In this document: piece after piece, positions 13,388 through 22,236 of the stretch
Numbering within the stretch: position 1 is the stretch's first letter
How the letters are laid out: every line of letters starts with the position of its first letter
NCBI GenBank assembly: GCA_963822115.1
Contig: CAWGGM010000020.1
Span: 1,116,001 to 1,180,000, forward strand
DNA length: 64,000 nt
Source: CAWDXG01 sp963822115
GTDB taxonomy: Bacteria > Myxococcota_A > Polyangia > Polyangiales > Polyangiaceae
Reading direction: 5' to 3'
Program-made: the position numbers and the translations under genes
Notes under the pieces: model-generated
What the model was told of the DNA's origin: nothing
The model's input: the letters and a program-made list of their open reading frames with translations, nothing else
Database searches by the model: none

Positions 13388-13756
13388 ATGCAGCCGATTC
13401 GAAGAGGATACGGCGGACCGGAGCGCCGCCGTCACCAGATGTACATCACGCGCAACACCGAGTATCACTTCCGCGATCGGGTCTGCGTCGCGGTCCGTGA
13501 CAGGAACTCGGGAACCTGGCTTTCATCGCACCTGGCGCTGAACCGCAAGCTGAGCGGTGGAGTCCGCTTCCAGAAGAACGGCACCGCCATCCCGTGTCTG
13601 GAAGAGCCGGGGGTCGGCGACGCGTTGTTCTTCGGCTCGGGTGGGCGCGAGCTCGTCACGAGCCTGCTGTGCGAGATCAAGCGGCCGGAGAAGAAGGTGG
13701 TCGTCAGCTATCCGGGCTCTGCCTCGAAGCTCGAGGTCCGCGAACGCCCCGTCTGA
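13388..13756 (+). CDS. Conserved hypothetical small protein
   Basis: 122 residues. ATG 13388 is preceded by AGGAGG at 13371-13376. An alternative ATG at 13439 (MYITRNTEYHFRD) would give 105 residues and may be the conserved core. The sequence is soluble and mixed alpha/beta (RDRVCVAVRDRNSGTWLSSHLALNRKLSGG, then GVGDALFFGSGGRELVTS). It resembles short uncharacterised myxobacterial proteins starting with a TRNxEYH motif; this is recall, not a search. No function is proposed. It is divergent from the hypothetical gene at 12728-13216. Confidence 0.62.
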   Translation: MQPIRRGYGGPERRRHQMYITRNTEYHFRDRVCVAVRDRNSGTWLSSHLALNRKLSGGVRFQKNGTAIPCLEEPGVGDALFFGSGGRELVTSLLCEIKRPEKKVVVSYPGSASKLEVRERPV

Positions 13757-13764
13757 GCGACACC

Positions 13765-13789
13765 GGTTCAACCAGTAACTTGTTGAACC
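13765..13789. promoter_or_regulatory. Inverted repeat GGTTCAAC...GTTGAACC, site 1
   Basis: Eight-base perfect arms (13765-13772 and 13782-13789) around a nine-base centre, nine bases after the stop of the small hypothetical gene and about 200 bases before the next gene. There is no T-tract, so it is not an obvious terminator. The same half-site occurs as a ten-base inverted repeat at 23280-23308 upstream of fabH, which suggests a shared DNA-binding protein. Confidence 0.5.
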
Positions 13790-13986
13790 AGTATGTGTCG
13801 TGCGGGTGTCGCGATGCGCGTATGCGCGTGCGCCTGTGGCACGCGCTTCGCGCCCCACTGCGAAGCGCGGTTCGCGCGCGCGACGTTCCGCCATCCAGGT
13901 TACGCGGGAAAACAGCGTAGTGGGGAAACAGCAGGTCGTCGGCATTGTTCTTGGATACGCGACGCACAACACGAACATCCGGTGAC

Positions 13987-14169
13987 ATGATGGCGCTGAC
14001 TTCCGAGACCACACCCAATCCCAATGACCCGCGCGCGGTGCGCATCCTTGCCAAGAGCATCTACCGGGAGCTGCGCGGCAGCGGCTTCAGCGAGAAGGAC
14101 GTGCTCGCGCTGGCGGGAGAGCTGCTCGGGCTGGTGACGACCGAGGTCAAGGGGCAGGGTCCGCGCTAG
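13987..14169 (+). CDS. Small hypothetical protein, 60 residues
   Basis: Starts at tandem ATG codons (13987 and 13990). The sequence is helical with good coding composition (DPRAVRILAKSIYRELRGSGFSEKDVLALAGELLGLVTTEVKG). No domain, signal peptide or membrane segment is visible. It is flanked by an inverted repeat upstream and two strong hairpins downstream, which supports an independent small transcript. A weak sigma-54-like box (TGGCACGCGCTTCGC at 13837-13851, one mismatch at -13) lies 136 bases upstream. Function unknown. Confidence 0.6.
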   Translation: MMALTSETTPNPNDPRAVRILAKSIYRELRGSGFSEKDVLALAGELLGLVTTEVKGQGPR

Positions 14170-14189
14170 TCTGGCGTCGGGATCGAGCT

Positions 14190-14242
14190 CCCCGGACACG
14201 GTTCCGGGGGTGAGGGATAGGGCCGGCCATTGGGCCGGTCCT
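14190..14242 (+). terminator. Two tandem hairpins after the 60-residue gene
   Basis: First hairpin: CCCCGGA (14190-14196) with TCCGGGG (14203-14209). Second hairpin: ten-base stem 14219-14228 with 14233-14242, one G-T pair, loop ATTG, followed by CGTCATTTTG. The second, with its short T-run, is the better intrinsic terminator candidate. It also lies about 85 bases before the next gene on the same strand. Confidence 0.6.
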
Positions 14243-14324
14243 CGTCATTTTGTGATGTTGCCGGAGCGCTGGGGTAGCGGGGTCTGACAAGTCGCATTGA
14301 CACCGGCCGGGTCCCATCGAAAGT

Positions 14325-16232
14325 ATGGGTAGGTTCGCTGTGATATCTTCCCCGACCCAGGCGAAAGGTCCCGTGTTCGCTATTGTCATCAGCGAGAAGG
14401 GGGGAGCGGAGCGGCGCGAGGTCTTCGATCGGGCCGAGATCAGCGTTGGCCGGGTCCAGGGCAACGACCTGATGTTGCCCAAAGGCAACGTGTCGAAACG
14501 GCACGCTCGCCTGTTGTTCCGCGACGGCCGCTTCATCGTCACGGATCTGAACAGCACCAACGGAACCTACGTAAACCGTCGGCGGATTTCCCAGGCGACC
14601 ATCGTTCGCGAAGGCGATCGCATCTATGTCGGCGACTTTGTGCTTCGCATCGAGGTGCCGGAAGAGTCGGGCGACGTGCTGCCGGGTGAGTCCACGGGTA
14701 GCGGTCCTGTGCTGGCCTCGCGCTCGTCGCAGGAGCGATTCGTTTCTGCCCAGCCGGTAGAGGGGGACGAGAGTGGAGGGAGCTATCCCCAGGTTCCCGG
14801 TCCTCCGCGCGTGCCCGCCGCAGCGCGTCTTCCACAAGCTACGCTCGAACCACCGCCTGGGACCGACTCGCGCCATGTGATGGCATCCCTGCCCGACGCG
14901 TCGCAGCCGGCCATCGAGGTGCCCAGCGCGTCGGCATCGTCGCCATCGATTCCGGATCGCGAGTTCGTCGACGACGGCGGTGTCTACGGCAATGCGCTTG
15001 CAGCGCTCGTCGACCGCGTTATCGAGCATCTACCCAAAGCAGCGCTGGATGGCGACGTCGACGACGCGCTTGTAGCGCGCGTCCAGCGCGCTCTTGCGGA
15101 ACAGCTCGCCGCGCTCGACAAGGAAGGCGAGCTCCCTCGTGATGTGGCACGCGAGTCGCTGGAGCACGATGCTCGTCTCGAGCTGCTCGAGCTCGGACCG
15201 CTTGGACCATTGCTCGACGACACGGGTGTTTCGGCGATCAACGTCGCGCGCTACGACCGCGTCACGGTAATCCGGAACGGTCGCTCGATCCGCGTTGGCC
15301 CCGGATTGTCCTCCGAGGCATCGCTCCGGCGCGTCGTTTCGCGCCTCTGCCGTCGGGCTGGCGAGCCGCTCCGTGCCGACGAGGCGATCGTCGAGCGGCG
15401 GCTGCCGGGCGGCGTGAAGGCGAGCGCCGTGATCGGGCCCGCCGCCACCAGTGGCGCGCTCCTCTTGTTGCAGAAGCCGCGTCGCGTCGCACTGTCGATC
15501 GACGATCTGGTGCGGAGCGGCACGGTGTCGCGCGCCATGGCGACGTTCCTGTCGCACTGCGTCGCTGCGCGTTGCAGCATTCTGGTCGTGGGGCCCCGCG
15601 ACGCGGGAACTTCATCGGTGGTGAGTGCGTTGTCCGCCGCTGGCGAGGGACCGATTGTCGCGGTCCAGGAGCTGGACGACGTGGTCGCGCACGACCCTAC
15701 GGCGACGCGCATCAGCCTTGGCGACTCCGGGCCGGAATCGCGCCGCCTCGTGCAGCTTTCCGCCCGGATGCCCGATGCGCGTCTGGTGATCGAGCTCCGC
15801 GACAGCGACGTGACCGGCGCGGTCATCGAAGCGATCGGTGAAGGCGCCGACGGCGTGATCGCCGCGCTGCGCGCGCCCAGTCTGCGCCGCGCGCTGGCGC
15901 GTATGCCCGGTGACCTGGCTGCCGCGCGCCCGGGAATGGCCGTGGCTGCCGCGCGCGAATGGGTCGCGTCGTCGTTCGGCATCGCGATCGAAGTGAGCCG
16001 CCTCAGGGACGGCCGGCATCGCGTGCTCAGGGTCGCCGAGTTGTGTGGCGTGCAGGAAGACGAAATCAACGCGCAGGACATCTTCACTTTCGTGGTGGAG
16101 CGCACCGCTGCCGGCGGCGCCGTGGAAGGCACCTTCAACCCGAGCGGCGTCGTGCCCCGCATCGTCGAAGAGCTCAATGCGCGCGGCGCGCCGCTCGAGT
16201 CGGCGATGTTCACGCGCCCGCCGTCGCGCTGA
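14325..16232 (+). CDS. FHA-domain protein fused to a CpaF/TadA-like ATPase fold with degenerate nucleotide site
   Basis: 635 residues. An N-terminal FHA domain lies at about 20-115 (ISVGRVQGNDLMLP, SKRHARLLF, LNSTNGTYVN). A disordered Pro/Ser linker follows, then a region matching the secretion ATPase layout of CpaF: PLGPLLDDTGVSAINVARYDRVTVIRNGR, then LRADEAIVERRLPGGVKASAVI. The P-loop position reads GPRDAGTS (423-430), with Thr429 replacing the invariant Lys. The Walker B region reads ARLVIELRDSD and the histidine box reads IAALRAPS, without the expected His. The fold is probably kept but ATP hydrolysis probably lost. Possible role: regulatory or scaffolding partner of a Tad/type II-like machine or of phospho-signalling. 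No pilin or secretion genes adjoin it. Confidence 0.78.
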   Translation: MGRFAVISSPTQAKGPVFAIVISEKGGAERREVFDRAEISVGRVQGNDLMLPKGNVSKRHARLLFRDGRFIVTDLNSTNGTYVNRRRISQATIVREGDRIYVGDFVLRIEVPEESGDVLPGESTGSGPVLASRSSQERFVSAQPVEGDESGGSYPQVPGPPRVPAAARLPQATLEPPPGTDSRHVMASLPDASQPAIEVPSASASSPSIPDREFVDDGGVYGNALAALVDRVIEHLPKAALDGDVDDALVARVQRALAEQLAALDKEGELPRDVARESLEHDARLELLELGPLGPLLDDTGVSAINVARYDRVTVIRNGRSIRVGPGLSSEASLRRVVSRLCRRAGEPLRADEAIVERRLPGGVKASAVIGPAATSGALLLLQKPRRVALSIDDLVRSGTVSRAMATFLSHCVAARCSILVVGPRDAGTSSVVSALSAAGEGPIVAVQELDDVVAHDPTATRISLGDSGPESRRLVQLSARMPDARLVIELRDSDVTGAVIEAIGEGADGVIAALRAPSLRRALARMPGDLAAARPGMAVAAAREWVASSFGIAIEVSRLRDGRHRVLRVAELCGVQEDEINAQDIFTFVVERTAAGGAVEGTFNPSGVVPRIVEELNARGAPLESAMFTRPPSR

Positions 16233-16251
16233 TGCGCAAGGGTGGGAGGAA

Positions 16252-16412
16252 CACGAAGGCCGAAGGGATCGGGGGGCGAGGGCTGAACGACGTGTGTCGT
16301 CTCGCCCAGCGGGAGCACGACTCTTTCGTGACCCGCCGCGCACGCCCTGGATGAGCCGCGCGCTCCGGCCCATCACTCGACCCCAACAAGCTTCGGCCTT
16401 TCGGCCTTCGTG
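16252..16412. repeat. Long-range inverted repeat with GGCCGAA heptamers, possible terminator
   Basis: CACGAAGGCCGAA (16252-16264) is repeated in inverse orientation at 16400-16412. The right arm holds two GGCCGAA units on the minus strand and runs into GCTTTTTCCCC, so it could terminate plus-strand transcription from the FHA gene. The segment separates that gene from the convergent def gene. Confidence 0.45.
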
Positions 16413-16431
16413 CTTTTTCCCCTCGAGCGCT

Positions 16432-16932
16432 CTAGGCGGACGCCTTGGCGAGCTTGCGGCCCATCATGCGCTTCTTGATGGCGCTGAGCTTGTCGATCAT
16501 GAGCACGCCGTCGAGATGATCGTTCTCGTGCTGGATGGCGACTGCGAGCAGCCCGTCGGTTTCGAGCTCGAACGCCTTGCCGTCGACGCCGAGGGCGCGC
16601 ACCTTGACCCGCTCGGCGCGCTTGATGTCCTCGCTCACGCCGGGAAATGACAGGCAGCCCTCGCTCCAGCTCTGCGAGCCGTCGAGTTCGAGGATCTCCG
16701 GGTTGATGAACACGCGCAGATCGCTGGGCTCGTCCTCGCCCGCAATGTCGATTACGAAGATGCGCTTGTTCACGCCGATCTGCGTGGCGGCGAGTCCGAC
16801 GCCGGGCGCGTCGTACATGGTTTCCGCCATGTCCTCGACGAGCTGACGGATCTCGTCGGTCACCTCGGCCACCGGCTTTGCGACCTCGCGCAGACGCTCG
16901 TCGGGATACTTCAGGATCTCTCGAATCGCCAT
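16432..16932 (-). CDS. def: Peptide deformylase
   Basis: 166-residue metalloenzyme that removes the formyl group from the N-terminal methionine of new proteins. All three family motifs are present: GVGLAATQ, EGCLSFPG (metal-ligand Cys) and QHENDHLDG (HExxH-type metal site). ATG 16932 (MAIREILKYPDERL) is the standard start; the reading frame extends 14 residues further upstream without support. It is the last gene of the minus-strand cluster, 60 bases after ribD. Confidence 0.96.
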   Translation of the reverse strand: MAIREILKYPDERLREVAKPVAEVTDEIRQLVEDMAETMYDAPGVGLAATQIGVNKRIFVIDIAGEDEPSDLRVFINPEILELDGSQSWSEGCLSFPGVSEDIKRAERVKVRALGVDGKAFELETDGLLAVAIQHENDHLDGVLMIDKLSAIKKRMMGRKLAKASA

Positions 16933-16992
16933 GAAACCCGCAAGGAACGTAACATCGGCCTTGCGCTGCCGCAACGGCGCGCGAGGCCTAGC

Positions 16993-18120
16993 CTAGCCCG
17001 GGCTGGTGCGACCGGCGCTCTTCTTCGGGTACATGAGCGGCCCCGAAACGTAGGCGTCCGAGCCGCACAGTTCCCAGCGTGGTGACTCGATGCGCGGAGC
17101 ATCGGCAGGATTCTCCGGGCCGGCCCAGTCGACCGCTGCCGGGCGCCCACGCGGACCGAGCAGCATCGGCGCCACGAAGACGTGCATCTCGTCTGGAAGC
17201 TGGGCGGCGAGCAGGCTACCGGCGAGCTCGGCGCCCCCTTCGCACAGCACGCTGACCACTTCGCGAGCCGCCAGCTCCTGCAGCGCCGCGAGCATGTCGC
17301 AGCGCCCTTCGGTCGTGGCCGGCACGCGGATCACCGCGACCCCACTTTCCTCGAGCGCCTCGGCCACGGCGCGGGAAGCGTCCAGCGTGGTGATGACGCA
17401 GGTGGGGGTCTCACGCGCCGTGGTGACGAGCTGGCTGTTCGTCGGGATCCGGAGCTTGCTGTCGACCACGACGCGGACGGGGCTGCGGCCGGGCACATCG
17501 CGCACCGTAAGCCGCGGGTCGTCGGCGATTACCGTGTTGATGCCGACCATGACGGCGTCGTGGCCGGAACGCAGCGCGTGCACACGTGCCCGCGCTTCCG
17601 GGCAGGTGATCCAGCGCGAGGCGCCGGTGCGCGTCGAGATGCGCCCGTCGAGCGACACGGCGGCCTTGAGCGCCAGGAACGCGGCGCCGGTCGTGATGTA
17701 CTTGCTCCAGGGCTTGATGGCCGCCCGCGCTTCCTTCTCGAGCACGCCCTCGGTGACTTCCACCCCGGCTTCGCGCAGGCGTTCCACGCCTCCGCCCTGG
17801 ACGCTCGGGTTCGGATCGCGACACCCGATCACGACGCGCGCGATGCCGGCGGCGAGGATCGCGTCGACGCAGGGCGGCGTCCGGCCCTCGTGGTTGCAGG
17901 GCTCCAGCGTTACGTACAGCGTCTTGCCCTTGGCCGAGTCTCCAGCCGCGCGCAGCGCGACGATTTCGGCGTGGTCGAGCCCCGCGGCCTCGTGAAAGGC
18001 TTCGGCGATGATCTCCTCGCCGTCGGCAATGACCGCGCCGACGTGCGGATTCGGAGACGGATCTCCGCTACCCGCAAGCTCGAGCGCGCGGGACATCAGC
18101 TGGCTGTCGATGTCCGGCAT
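16993..18120 (-). CDS. ribD: Bifunctional riboflavin biosynthesis protein RibD
   Basis: 375 residues. The N-terminal deaminase domain (about 1-145) has the zinc site HAE (DHAEIVALRAAG) and EPCNHEGRTPPC. The C-terminal reductase domain (about 146-360) begins FLALKAAVSLDGRISTRTG and contains GINTVIADDPRLTVR. It catalyses two consecutive steps from the GTP-derived pyrimidine toward lumazine. No other rib gene is present in the window. It follows nrdR by 37 bases, an order seen in many bacteria. Confidence 0.96.
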   Translation of the reverse strand: MPDIDSQLMSRALELAGSGDPSPNPHVGAVIADGEEIIAEAFHEAAGLDHAEIVALRAAGDSAKGKTLYVTLEPCNHEGRTPPCVDAILAAGIARVVIGCRDPNPSVQGGGVERLREAGVEVTEGVLEKEARAAIKPWSKYITTGAAFLALKAAVSLDGRISTRTGASRWITCPEARARVHALRSGHDAVMVGINTVIADDPRLTVRDVPGRSPVRVVVDSKLRIPTNSQLVTTARETPTCVITTLDASRAVAEALEESGVAVIRVPATTEGRCDMLAALQELAAREVVSVLCEGGAELAGSLLAAQLPDEMHVFVAPMLLGPRGRPAAVDWAGPENPADAPRIESPRWELCGSDAYVSGPLMYPKKSAGRTSPG

Positions 18121-18157
18121 GGGTTCCTGTCCAATTGGCGAAAGTGCCCGGGAAGGC

Positions 18158-18622
18158 CTAGTTGCCGTCCCGGGGATGGGAGAGCTTGTTCATCTCCCGC
18201 ATGAATTCATCGATGTCACGGAAGGAGCGATACACACTGGCGAAGCGCACATACGCGACCTCGTCCAGCTCCTTGAGTCGAGCCATTACGCGCTCTCCGA
18301 TAACCAGCGACGCTACTTCCTTGTCGCCGCTCTCGGCCAGCTCGCGCTCGAGCGCCACGGCCTGCTCTTCCAGCTTGTCGTCCGATACCGGGCGCTTGTT
18401 GCAGGCGATGCGCAGGCTGCGGAGGATCTTGTCGCGCTCGAATGGCTCGCGCTGACCGTCTTTCTTGATGACCGTCGGTAACGCGAACTCGACACGCTCG
18501 TAGGTGGTGAAGCGGCGCTTGCAGGCGTCACACTCGCGCCGACGCCACGTGACCGTGCCGCCTGCGGCCAGCCGCGAGTCGATGACCCGGCTGTCCATCT
18601 CCCTGCAATATGGGCACTGCAT
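18158..18622 (-). CDS. nrdR: Transcriptional repressor NrdR
   Basis: 154 residues, the normal family length. The zinc ribbon is MQCPYCREMDSRVIDSR with a second pair in CDACKRRFTTYERVE. An ATP-cone domain follows (PTVIKKDGQREPFERDKILRSLRIAC). NrdR senses ATP/dATP and represses ribonucleotide reductase genes at NrdR boxes. It sits 31 bases after fabF and before ribD, probably co-transcribed. No ribonucleotide reductase gene is in the window. Confidence 0.97.
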   Translation of the reverse strand: MQCPYCREMDSRVIDSRLAAGGTVTWRRRECDACKRRFTTYERVEFALPTVIKKDGQREPFERDKILRSLRIACNKRPVSDDKLEEQAVALERELAESGDKEVASLVIGERVMARLKELDEVAYVRFASVYRSFRDIDEFMREMNKLSHPRDGN

Positions 18623-18653
18623 GCTGCCGCCTGGGCGCGCTCCGGAGCCCCCT

Positions 18654-19901
18654 TCAATCGTTGAACGCCGAGAGGATCAGCGTCGCGTTGGTGCCTCCGA
18701 AGCCGAAGGAGTTGCTCATCGCGTGCGTGATGCGTCGCTCGCGTGCCTGGTTCGGCACGTAGTCGAGCACGCACTCGGGATCGGGGTCCTCGTGATTGAT
18801 GGTGGGCGGGATGATGCCCGTCTCGATGGCCTTGATGCAGATCGCGGCCTCGACAGCGCCGGCGGCACCGAGCAGATGCCCCATCATCGACTTGGTCGAG
18901 CTGATCCAGAGCTTCTTGTCGAGTGCGTGGGCGCCGAACACCTTCTCGATCGCTTTCGACTCTTCGACGTCGCCGGCGGGAGTCGAGGTGCCGTGCGCGT
19001 TGATGTACTCGATCTGCGTCGGGTCCATCTTCGCGTCCGCGAGCGCGAGCTTCATGGCACGCATGGCGCCTGCGCCGCCCGGCGCGGGCTTGGTGATGTG
19101 ATAGGCGTCGCTGGTTGCCGCCGCGCCGGTGACCTCCGCGAAGATGTGGGCGCCGCGCTTCTTCGCGCGCGTGAGCGACTCGAGGATCAGCGTGCCCGCG
19201 CCTTCACCGCACACAAAGCCGTCACGGCCGCGGTCCCACGGACGGCTGGCGCGCTGGGGTTCGTCGTTGCGGCGGCTGAGCGCGAACATCGCGCTGAAGC
19301 CCGCGATACCGATCGGCGTGATCGTGGCTTCGGCGCCGCCAGCCACCATCACCTCTGCGCGCCCCTCCTGGATCCAGCGCAGTGCTTCGCCGATGGCGTG
19401 TGCGCTGGAGGAGCAGGCGCTTGTGTGTGCGTAGCTCGGACCCTGGAAGCCATGCGCGATCGACACCTGGCCCGCTGCCATGTTCGCGATCAGCGATGGG
19501 ATGAAGTACGGGCTCACCTTGCCTGGACCCTTGCGATCCAGAAGCAGCGTGACCCGCTCGAGGTTCTCGAGGCCGCCGAGGCCGACACCGATGAACACGC
19601 CGACGCGCTCGCGCTCTTCGTCGGTGAGGCCGAGGTCCGCCTGCTCGAGCGCCATCTTGGTGGCGGCGAGCGAGAAGGGGATGAAGCGCGTGACTTCCTT
19701 CAGCTTCTTCCGCTCCATGAACTGGGTCGGATCGAAGTCCTTCACCTCGGCGGCAAAGCGCGAGGGGTACGCTTCCGTAATGTCGAACAGGGTGATAGGG
19801 CCGACGCCGCTCTTGCCCTGGATCAACGAATCCCAGGACGCTTGTGTGCCGACCCCGTTCGGGGTGACCAGTCCAATACCAGTAACGACAACGCGTTCCA
19901 T
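18654..19901 (-). CDS. fabF: 3-oxoacyl-ACP synthase II
   Basis: 415-residue condensing enzyme that elongates acyl-ACP with malonyl-ACP. The catalytic residues are visible: Cys163 in HTSACSSSAHAIG, His303 in NAHGTSTPAGD and His342 in MMGHLLGAAG. The C-terminal GFGGTNATLI motif is present. It lies downstream of acpP, separated by 143 bases that carry two strong hairpins. This spacing may lower fabF expression relative to acpP. Confidence 0.97.
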   Translation of the reverse strand: MERVVVTGIGLVTPNGVGTQASWDSLIQGKSGVGPITLFDITEAYPSRFAAEVKDFDPTQFMERKKLKEVTRFIPFSLAATKMALEQADLGLTDEERERVGVFIGVGLGGLENLERVTLLLDRKGPGKVSPYFIPSLIANMAAGQVSIAHGFQGPSYAHTSACSSSAHAIGEALRWIQEGRAEVMVAGGAEATITPIGIAGFSAMFALSRRNDEPQRASRPWDRGRDGFVCGEGAGTLILESLTRAKKRGAHIFAEVTGAAATSDAYHITKPAPGGAGAMRAMKLALADAKMDPTQIEYINAHGTSTPAGDVEESKAIEKVFGAHALDKKLWISSTKSMMGHLLGAAGAVEAAICIKAIETGIIPPTINHEDPDPECVLDYVPNQARERRITHAMSNSFGFGGTNATLILSAFND

Positions 19902-19963
19902 GCTCTTCGGGGTTTTCGGGCTAGCCCCGGGTCGCCGGAGCGCGCCGGCTGGGACAGGAGGCT

Positions 19964-20025
19964 CCCCCGACTTTCCGGGTCGGGGGTCACTTCCGCTTTG
20001 GGGTGGTCACGAGGTGTTCACCTCG
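19964..20025 (-). terminator. Two perfect hairpins between acpP and fabF
   Basis: Reading on the minus strand after acpP: CGAGGTG/CACCTCG (20010-20025, two-base loop), then an eight-base stem between 19979-19986 and 19964-19971 with a seven-base loop. There is no T-tract. They may be a weak terminator, a processing site or an mRNA-stabilising element that raises acpP transcript over fabF. Confidence 0.55.
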
Positions 20026-20044
20026 CGTCCCCGGGGCTGCGTGC

Positions 20045-20287
20045 TCAGCTGCTTGCGTGCTTCTCGATGTAGTCGACGGCATCCTGGACGGTCCGGATTT
20101 TCTCCGTGTCCTCATCCGGGATGTCGATCTCGAAGGCTTCCTCGAATGCGAGGACCAGCTCGACCAGACCGAGCGAATCGGCGCCCAGATCGTCGATGAA
20201 TGTCGACTCCGCTTTGATGTCCTTCTCGTCAACGTCCAGCTGCTCCCGGATGATTCGCTTGACCTCGGCCTCGATCTTCTCCGCCAT
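20045..20287 (-). CDS. acpP: Acyl carrier protein
   Basis: 80 residues, acidic, four-helix. Ser38 in GADSLGLVELV is the 4'-phosphopantetheine attachment site. The residue after DSL is Gly rather than the common Asp, a mild variation. It carries acyl chains between the Fab enzymes encoded by its neighbours. ATG 20287 is preceded by GGAGGCACC on the minus strand. Confidence 0.97.
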   Translation of the reverse strand: MAEKIEAEVKRIIREQLDVDEKDIKAESTFIDDLGADSLGLVELVLAFEEAFEIDIPDEDTEKIRTVQDAVDYIEKHASS

Positions 20288-20363
20288 GGTGCCTCCACGG
20301 GGCGTCTACAATGGAAGCGCCCCGATTGCAGGTGTTTTCAGGTGCGAGCAAATTGCTCAGTGA

Positions 20364-21110
20364 TTACATGTACATTCCGCCGTTGATCCGGAGGGCCTGC
20401 CCGGTGATGTAGCCCGCCTCGTCGGAAGCGAGGAACGCCACGCAGGCGGCGACTTCCGCCGCCTCGCCCGCTCGGCCGAGCGGCACGCCCGCGAGCATGG
20501 CCTGGCGTTGCTCGTCGGTGAGCGCGGCCGTCATGTCCGTCTCGATGTAGCCGGGGGTGATGGCGTTGACGGTGATGCCCCGCGACGCGTACTCGCGCGC
20601 CAGGCTCCGTGTGACACCCAGCAGAGCTGCCTTCGACGCGGCGTAGGCCGTCTGGCCGGCGTTGCCCGTCTCACCCACCACGCTGGACAGGAAGACGATG
20701 CGTCCGGCACGCGCCCGCATCATCGACTTGAGCGCGCCGCGAGCACAGGCGACTGCACCCTTCACGTTGACCGCGAACGTGCGATCGAAGTCCTCGTCCT
20801 TGAGCCTGAGCAAGAGGCCGTCGAGCGAGATGCCCGCGCTGGCCACCAGCACGTCGAGTCGGCCGAGGCGCTTGGCGGCTTCAGCTACGGCCTTTTCCGC
20901 GGCGGCTGTGTCCGCGACGTCGAAGCCGAGGATCTCCGACTTGCCGCCGGCTTGTTCGATCGCAGTGGCGGCTTCGCGCGCAGCGGCCTCGTTGGAACCG
21001 TAGCCGATGACGACATGCGCGCCCTGCGAGGCGAGCGCCTGCGCCGCCGCCCGGCCGATGCCGCGCGACCCTCCGGTGACGAGGGCTACTTTGCCGCTGA
21101 GGTCGAACAT
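20364..21110 (-). CDS. fabG: 3-oxoacyl-ACP reductase
   Basis: 248-residue short-chain dehydrogenase that reduces 3-oxoacyl-ACP with NADPH. The nucleotide motif TGGSRGIGRA and catalytic Ser143, Tyr156 and Lys160 (LSSVVGETGNAGQTAYAASK) are visible with FabG spacing. ATG 21110 has GAGGAAG just upstream on the coding strand. The reading frame extends further but without a better start. It lies between fabD and acpP in the usual order. Confidence 0.96.
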   Translation of the reverse strand: MFDLSGKVALVTGGSRGIGRAAAQALASQGAHVVIGYGSNEAAAREAATAIEQAGGKSEILGFDVADTAAAEKAVAEAAKRLGRLDVLVASAGISLDGLLLRLKDEDFDRTFAVNVKGAVACARGALKSMMRARAGRIVFLSSVVGETGNAGQTAYAASKAALLGVTRSLAREYASRGITVNAITPGYIETDMTAALTDEQRQAMLAGVPLGRAGEAAEVAACVAFLASDEAGYITGQALRINGGMYM

Positions 21111-21252
21111 CTTCCTCGGTTCCCCTGACAGTGGGTGATGCCCGGCGCCCGCCGAGCGGGGCGTGTTTACCACGCTCCGGCCGAGATCAAGCCGGAAAGA
21201 TCAGCTACCCGACACCCGACGAAGGTGCGTCGCCGCGTTCGCACCGGTCAGC

Positions 21253-22191
21253 CTAGCTGGCCAGGAATGCGGGAACCTCCGCGACCGCGGCCGGATCGCC
21301 CGCCAGCTGCACCCGGACACGCTTGTCGATGCGGCGGGCTAGCCCTGCCAGCACCTTGCCCGGGCCGATTTCGAGGGCGTGGTCGACTCCGGCTTCGGCC
21401 ATGTGCAGCATCGACTGGCTCCACAGCACGGGGCTGTCGATTTGCCGGACGAGCAGCTCGCGCACCCGTGCCGGATCGCTGTTGGGCCGTCCTTCCACGT
21501 TCGAGATGACCGGAAAGGCGAGGGGGCCGATCTCGACTTCTGCCAGAGCCTGTTCCACCGCGCGGGCGGCGGGCGCCATCAGCGCGCAATGGAACGGCGC
21601 GCTCACCTTGAGCGGGATGGCCTTCAGCTTGCGCGACGCGGCCAGCTCGCTCGCCCGCGCCACCGCGGCGGCGTGCCCGGCGATCACCACCTGGCCCGGT
21701 GCGTTGAAGTTGGCGGGCGAGACGACCTCGCTTCCCGCGGCATCGGCGCACAGCCGGGCCACGGCCTCGGCGTCGCCGCCCATCACAGCAGCCATCGCTC
21801 CCTGGCCCTTGGGCACGGCTTCTTGCATGGCGCGGCCACGCAGGTGGACGAGGCGGACGCCGTCTTCCAGCGAGAGCGCACCCGCGGCGATCAGCGCGCT
21901 GTATTCGCCCAGCGAGTGGCCCGCCGCGAACACCGGTTGCCCCAGCTCCGGCACGCTGGCGCGCACAGCCTCGAGCGCGGCGATCGACGTTGTCACGATC
22001 GCGGGCTGCGTGTTGGCCGTGAGCGTCAGCTCGCTCTCCGGTCCCTCGAAGCACAGCTTCGAGATCGACCAGCCGAGCGCGGCGTCGGCGCGCTCGAACA
22101 CCTCGCGCGCTTTCGGGAAGGCGTCGTACAGGGCCTTGCCCATGCCGACGGTCTGCGTTCCTTGTCCGGGAAAGAGCCAGGCGACAGTCAC
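21253..22191 (-). CDS. fabD: Malonyl-CoA:ACP transacylase
   Basis: 312 residues from a GTG start at 22191. Transfers malonyl from CoA to ACP. The N-terminal FPGQGTQTVGMG, the nucleophile Ser93 in GHSLGEYSAL and the catalytic His201 in SAPFHCALM are all present. C-terminal GPGKVLAGLARRID is also typical. It lies between fabH and fabG. Confidence 0.96.
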   Translation of the reverse strand: MTVAWLFPGQGTQTVGMGKALYDAFPKAREVFERADAALGWSISKLCFEGPESELTLTANTQPAIVTTSIAALEAVRASVPELGQPVFAAGHSLGEYSALIAAGALSLEDGVRLVHLRGRAMQEAVPKGQGAMAAVMGGDAEAVARLCADAAGSEVVSPANFNAPGQVVIAGHAAAVARASELAASRKLKAIPLKVSAPFHCALMAPAARAVEQALAEVEIGPLAFPVISNVEGRPNSDPARVRELLVRQIDSPVLWSQSMLHMAEAGVDHALEIGPGKVLAGLARRIDKRVRVQLAGDPAAVAEVPAFLAS

Positions 22192-22236
22192 GGGCCCGTT
22201 TGTACACGCAAGCGGCGCGCGTGCAAACCGCTCGCG

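Noticed and set aside
13837..13851. Second sigma-54 promoter upstream of the 60-residue gene
   Set aside because: GG and GC are spaced correctly, but the -13 region reads TCGC instead of TTGC and the surrounding DNA is full of GCGC. Mentioned only in the gene entry.
18504..20072. 522-codon plus-strand frame opposite fabF
   Set aside because: The minus strand encodes a complete FabF with all catalytic residues. The plus-strand frame is compositional shadow.
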